Shown here one piece after another: positions 45,654-48,114 of a DNA stretch of 48,114 nt. The notes beneath the pieces were generated by a model. The model ran no database searches and was not told the origin of the DNA. It was given only the letters and a program-made list of their open reading frames with translations. Source of the DNA: an uncultured Halieaceae bacterium. Its GTDB lineage: Bacteria > Pseudomonadota > Gammaproteobacteria > Pseudomonadales > Halieaceae. The position numbers were made by a program, and so were the translations under genes. The first letter of the stretch is position 1. Each line of letters begins with the position of its first letter. The stretch lies in NCBI GenBank assembly GCA_913031575.1, contig CAJWEV010000012.1, positions 1-48,114 on the forward strand, read 5' to 3'.

Positions 45654-46162
45654 GACTGCACCGCCTCACTCACTAGCTGAGGTAGGCTTGCGAGATCAAC
45701 ACGCCCGTAAACGTCGTCATTGATGCGCACTGAGGGGCCGCAGGCACAATTACCCAGACAATAGACTCGCTCGAGGCGGTAGTTATCCGTTGGGTGCGTT
45801 TCATCAAACTCAACACCCAAAACACCAGCAACGCCAGCCTCCAATTCGCGTGATCCGGATGCCTGGCAGGCTTCAGCACAGCAAATCTGGATACTCTGCT
45901 GAGCAGATGGCGATGTTCTAAAATCATGATAAAAACTGACGACGCCATGGACCTCCGCCGTCGAGAGTGAAAACGCGCTGGCGATATTTTTCAAGTAATC
46001 GTTGGGGATGTAACCCAGCTCCGCTTGAATTTCATGCAGGCACGGCAGTAAACCACCTTGCGATGTGGCGTGCTTGGCTGCAGTTTGTTCTACTGCTTGT
46101 TCTGTTGTTTTCTCAAAAGAGGCTTTCATCGCTGTGATCGGTAATGAGTGCCTGCTCTGCAC
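45650..46162 (-). CDS. fdsG: NAD-dependent formate dehydrogenase, gamma subunit (NuoE-like)
   Basis: [2Fe-2S] subunit of about 170 residues, resembling NuoE. The cluster ligands are C (CCAEACQ) in the first pair and VYCLGNCACGP in the second. LPCLHEIQAELGYIP and VHGVVSFYHDF are family signatures. GTG 46162 is chosen because GGGGGA lies seven bases upstream and the predicted promoter start would leave a 36-base leader; the frame is open to TTG 46189, and ATG 46129 is another option. First gene of the fdsGBA-fdhD operon. Confidence 0.92.
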   Translation of the reverse strand: MQSRHSLPITAMKASFEKTTEQAVEQTAAKHATSQGGLLPCLHEIQAELGYIPNDYLKNIASAFSLSTAEVHGVVSFYHDFRTSPSAQQSIQICCAEACQASGSRELEAGVAGVLGVEFDETHPTDNYRLERVYCLGNCACGPSVRINDDVYGRVDLASLPQLVSEAVQS

Positions 46163-46204
46163 CGATTTTCCCCCTTTTTTTTCTGCCAACTTAAAAGCTC
46201 GGCT

Positions 46205-46233
46205 GTTATTAATTATTGGCAGGATGGTATCAA
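46205..46233 (-). promoter_or_regulatory. Promoter of the formate dehydrogenase operon
   Basis: On the minus strand TTGATA (46233-46228) and AATAAC (46210-46205) are separated by 17 bases. Transcription would begin near 46198, upstream of all fdsG start options except that TTG 46189 would have a very short leader. Confidence 0.5.
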
Positions 46234-46397
46234 CCCTAAACCCCCGCTACCACAACGTTTTTATGGTAGTTCTCCCTGAAATTTAGAGCGCCTGCGGGCT
46301 ACTATCTTGACCACCTCGAGTCAGCACTTCACGGAAGGTGACGAAATGCCGAGTTGAGCTAAAAAGCTGCACCAAAAAATTGCGCTAAAACGTCCCA

Positions 46398-47009
46398 CTA
46401 AAACAGTGCGCCCTGCTCGGGCTCACTGCCAGATTCTTCAAGCGGGCGAGCAAGCTCCGGATCATCCACCTTGGTATCATTGACTGCCGAACTGACCCGA
46501 TGAAAATCGAAGGTGATATCCGTCATACAGTCGCCCGCAGGTGCTCCGTTTAACCACTGGTCAGACGCATCTGCAGACAATAGGAGCGGCTGTCGGTGGT
46601 GGATGTGGGTAATCTCGGCCTGAGCACCCATCGTCACAATGGCGCAGCCACTCGTTGGCTCGTAAACACCGGCAAATCGCAGAAGCTCGCCGTCAGCGTG
46701 GTGATACCAAGGTCGGCTGGGAGATACCACCCGCTGCCACTCATACCAACCGTCAGCGATAAACACGCAGCGCTGAGCGCCCTTAAATGATGGCTTTTCA
46801 GTCAAGGTCTCAGCTCTAGCATTGAAAAGATTCATGGGCGTTTTGGCCCAAGCGGGTGAGAAAGACCATGACATGACGGTAAATTCTGCTTGGGCTGTCT
46901 CCACCAACACATCGGCCTGTGGCGCGATATTGTAACGATCAGGAATGTCCAGACTCAGGTGCGCCAAATCGGGCTTATTTGAAGGTGTTAACGTGTACCG
47001 CCCGCACAT
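46398..47009 (-). CDS. SOS response-associated peptidase family protein (YedK/HMCES-like)
   Basis: DNA-protein crosslink sensor of 203 residues that binds abasic sites in single-stranded DNA. The catalytic Cys is C2 directly after the initiator Met (MCGRYT), and N63/R65/E67 lie in FNARAET. E90 (GWYEW) and H137 (HIHHRQP) complete the site. In the last motif Gln replaces the usual Met (R-M-P to R-Q-P). RYNIAPQ matches the family. The C-terminus is slightly extended and acidic. The gene lies downstream of the dienelactone hydrolase-like gene with 45 bp between them, on the same strand. Confidence 0.93.
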   Translation of the reverse strand: MCGRYTLTPSNKPDLAHLSLDIPDRYNIAPQADVLVETAQAEFTVMSWSFSPAWAKTPMNLFNARAETLTEKPSFKGAQRCVFIADGWYEWQRVVSPSRPWYHHADGELLRFAGVYEPTSGCAIVTMGAQAEITHIHHRQPLLLSADASDQWLNGAPAGDCMTDITFDFHRVSSAVNDTKVDDPELARPLEESGSEPEQGALF

Positions 47010-47054
47010 CGCTAGGCGAACTCGATCTGTCTCGTTATTAGCTTCGTGTTGTTT

Positions 47055-47921
47055 CTAAAGCGCACGATCGAATAATGCGAGCGTTTTAGACCAAGCAACC
47101 TCAGCCTGTGCTTCGTTATACACGCGGGAATCCAAGACACACCAACCATGCAACGCACCCTCAAAGACGGTGACCTCAGCCGACAACTCGTTGGCGGCAA
47201 AAGCCTGCCGCAACACATGTTTATCATCCGGGTTTTGTTCATCGTCATTCTCAGCTAGCGCAATTAAGCACGCTGCCTTGATTTTGGGAATGAGTGAATG
47301 CGGGCTGTCTTCCTGCTCGGTTGCCAGCGATACGGGATGATAAGCGCAAGCCGCACCTATTCGATCTGCTCGCTCGGCGGCCGCGCGCATAACCATGGGG
47401 CCACCCATGCAATAACCCATGGTACCAATGGGACGACTTTTATCGACCGCAGATTGGGTATCAATCCAATCGACGAAGGCACGTGCATCACGCACGTGTG
47501 TTTGAGGCGAGAGGTTCTGATAAAGGGGATAAATCTTTTTGCGCGTCCCATCGTCCCTGAAGCTTTCTCCCGTCTCTACCACGGGCGATCGCGCGTCTCG
47601 GTAGTAGGGGTTGATGCACAGCACGGCATAACCGCTCTCCGCTAGCCGCGTCGCCATAGCACGAAACGAGGGTCTCAATGCGAGAATATCGGGCCATATC
47701 AGTACCGCGGGGTGGGTACCCTCGGCTGGATGCACGTACAACGCATCGCAGACTCCATCTGTCGTGGGGATGTCGACATCCTGAGCTACCGTTTTTAATG
47801 GATTAGCCAGCGCAGGAAACGAAAACGCCACGGAAGCGCCGGCAGCAAGCGTGTTGAACTCGCGCCTCGTCAGATTGCTGGACTGATCTTGCTCATCTTT
47901 GATGGTGTGCTCGTCACACAT
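47055..47921 (-). CDS. Tat-exported dienelactone hydrolase family protein
   Basis: Alpha/beta hydrolase of 288 residues. A twin-arginine signal (NLTRREFNTLAAGASVAFSFPALA, broken here: RRxF with a hydrophobic stretch) predicts export by Tat. The nucleophile is a Cys in GYCMGG (residue 171 from the ATG), with acidic and His partners in AENDDEQNPDD and EGALHGWC, as in DLH-type enzymes. DLH opens dienelactones in chlorocatechol degradation, but exported family members often have unknown esters. ATG 47921 is preferred to GTG 47927 because AGG lies eight bases upstream of it. No chlorocatechol genes are nearby. Confidence 0.86.
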   Translation of the reverse strand: MCDEHTIKDEQDQSSNLTRREFNTLAAGASVAFSFPALANPLKTVAQDVDIPTTDGVCDALYVHPAEGTHPAVLIWPDILALRPSFRAMATRLAESGYAVLCINPYYRDARSPVVETGESFRDDGTRKKIYPLYQNLSPQTHVRDARAFVDWIDTQSAVDKSRPIGTMGYCMGGPMVMRAAAERADRIGAACAYHPVSLATEQEDSPHSLIPKIKAACLIALAENDDEQNPDDKHVLRQAFAANELSAEVTVFEGALHGWCVLDSRVYNEAQAEVAWSKTLALFDRAL

Positions 47922-47927
47922 GGCCAC

Positions 47928-48114
47928 TACCTAAGCTATTAAAGAGGCTTTTAGTAGACACCATGGCGAGTTGTCGATTCAAGAGCACTCTACGAGACGC
48001 TTACGCCCCCGCCTAACTGCGGTTGATTCGAGGCCGGGAGTTCTACCCCCTTACAGGCCCCACGTAGCAAAACGCCCGCTAACAGAGGCGCTTTAATGTA
48101 TGGCCCGCCCGGAG
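47928..48114. other. Right-edge region without a gene
   Basis: I see no gene start or RNA gene here. CGCC and GGCG around 48068-48092 could pair, but no T-run follows. The edge cuts whatever lies beyond. Confidence 0.4.

Noticed and set aside
47928-48114. Possible tRNA or terminator at the right edge
   Set aside because: No cloverleaf or TTCGA-type arm with matching stems, and the only hairpin is short and lacks a T-run.

Overview
The window looks like a chromosomal segment of a marine, aerobic, carbohydrate- and amino-acid-degrading gammaproteobacterium. This rests on a laminarin-type glycan locus with a TonB-dependent receptor, several acyl-CoA enzymes, an NAD-linked formate dehydrogenase and mixed ATG/GTG/TTG starts after Shine-Dalgarno sites. 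A Halieaceae (OM60/NOR5)-like relative is my best guess from gene style, but taxonomy cannot be proven without a search. I saw no tRNA, rRNA, CRISPR array, IS element or phage gene.

Layout. (1) 1-10.7 kb, core and catabolic metabolism: a partial adenylylsulfate kinase (cysC), a LysR regulator, two small flavin oxidoreductases, isovaleryl-CoA and glutaryl-CoA dehydrogenases, a DAHP synthase, two crotonases, transaldolase and a coniferyl-type aldehyde dehydrogenase. (2) 10.7-29.1 kb, a glycan island: an SSS sugar symporter and a GH3 exo-glucosidase lipoprotein (minus strand), a divergent TonB-dependent receptor, a plus-strand operon of flavin-dependent halogenase, SapC, JmjC-like cupin and a second halogenase, a large multidomain GH16 laminarinase lipoprotein, and a LytS/LytTR two-component pair. 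The simplest reading is uptake and hydrolysis of beta-1,3-glucan: GH16 cuts at the cell surface, the receptor imports oligomers, GH3 releases glucose and the symporter takes it in. The halogenase/SapC/cupin quartet has no obvious role in that pathway and is the most interesting part of the window.

(3) 29.1-35.2 kb: 3-hydroxyacyl-CoA dehydrogenase, succinate-semialdehyde dehydrogenase, an alpha-methylacyl-CoA racemase-like CoA-transferase family protein, and a coupled phosphatidylserine synthase/short-type phosphatidylserine decarboxylase pair. (4) 35.5-40.3 kb: a DUF2855 protein, a membrane-anchored unknown protein that appears to start at a non-canonical codon, and three thioredoxin-fold/glutathione-related proteins (HCCA-isomerase-like, GST, and a double-domain DsbA-like protein). 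(5) 40.4-46.2 kb: a tightly overlapped NAD-dependent formate dehydrogenase operon fdsG-fdsB-fdsA-fdhD with a recognisable promoter and no visible fdsD. (6) 46.4-47.9 kb: an SRAP/YedK DNA-protein crosslink protein and a Tat-exported dienelactone hydrolase-like protein.

All domain calls come from reading motifs by eye, and no database search was run.
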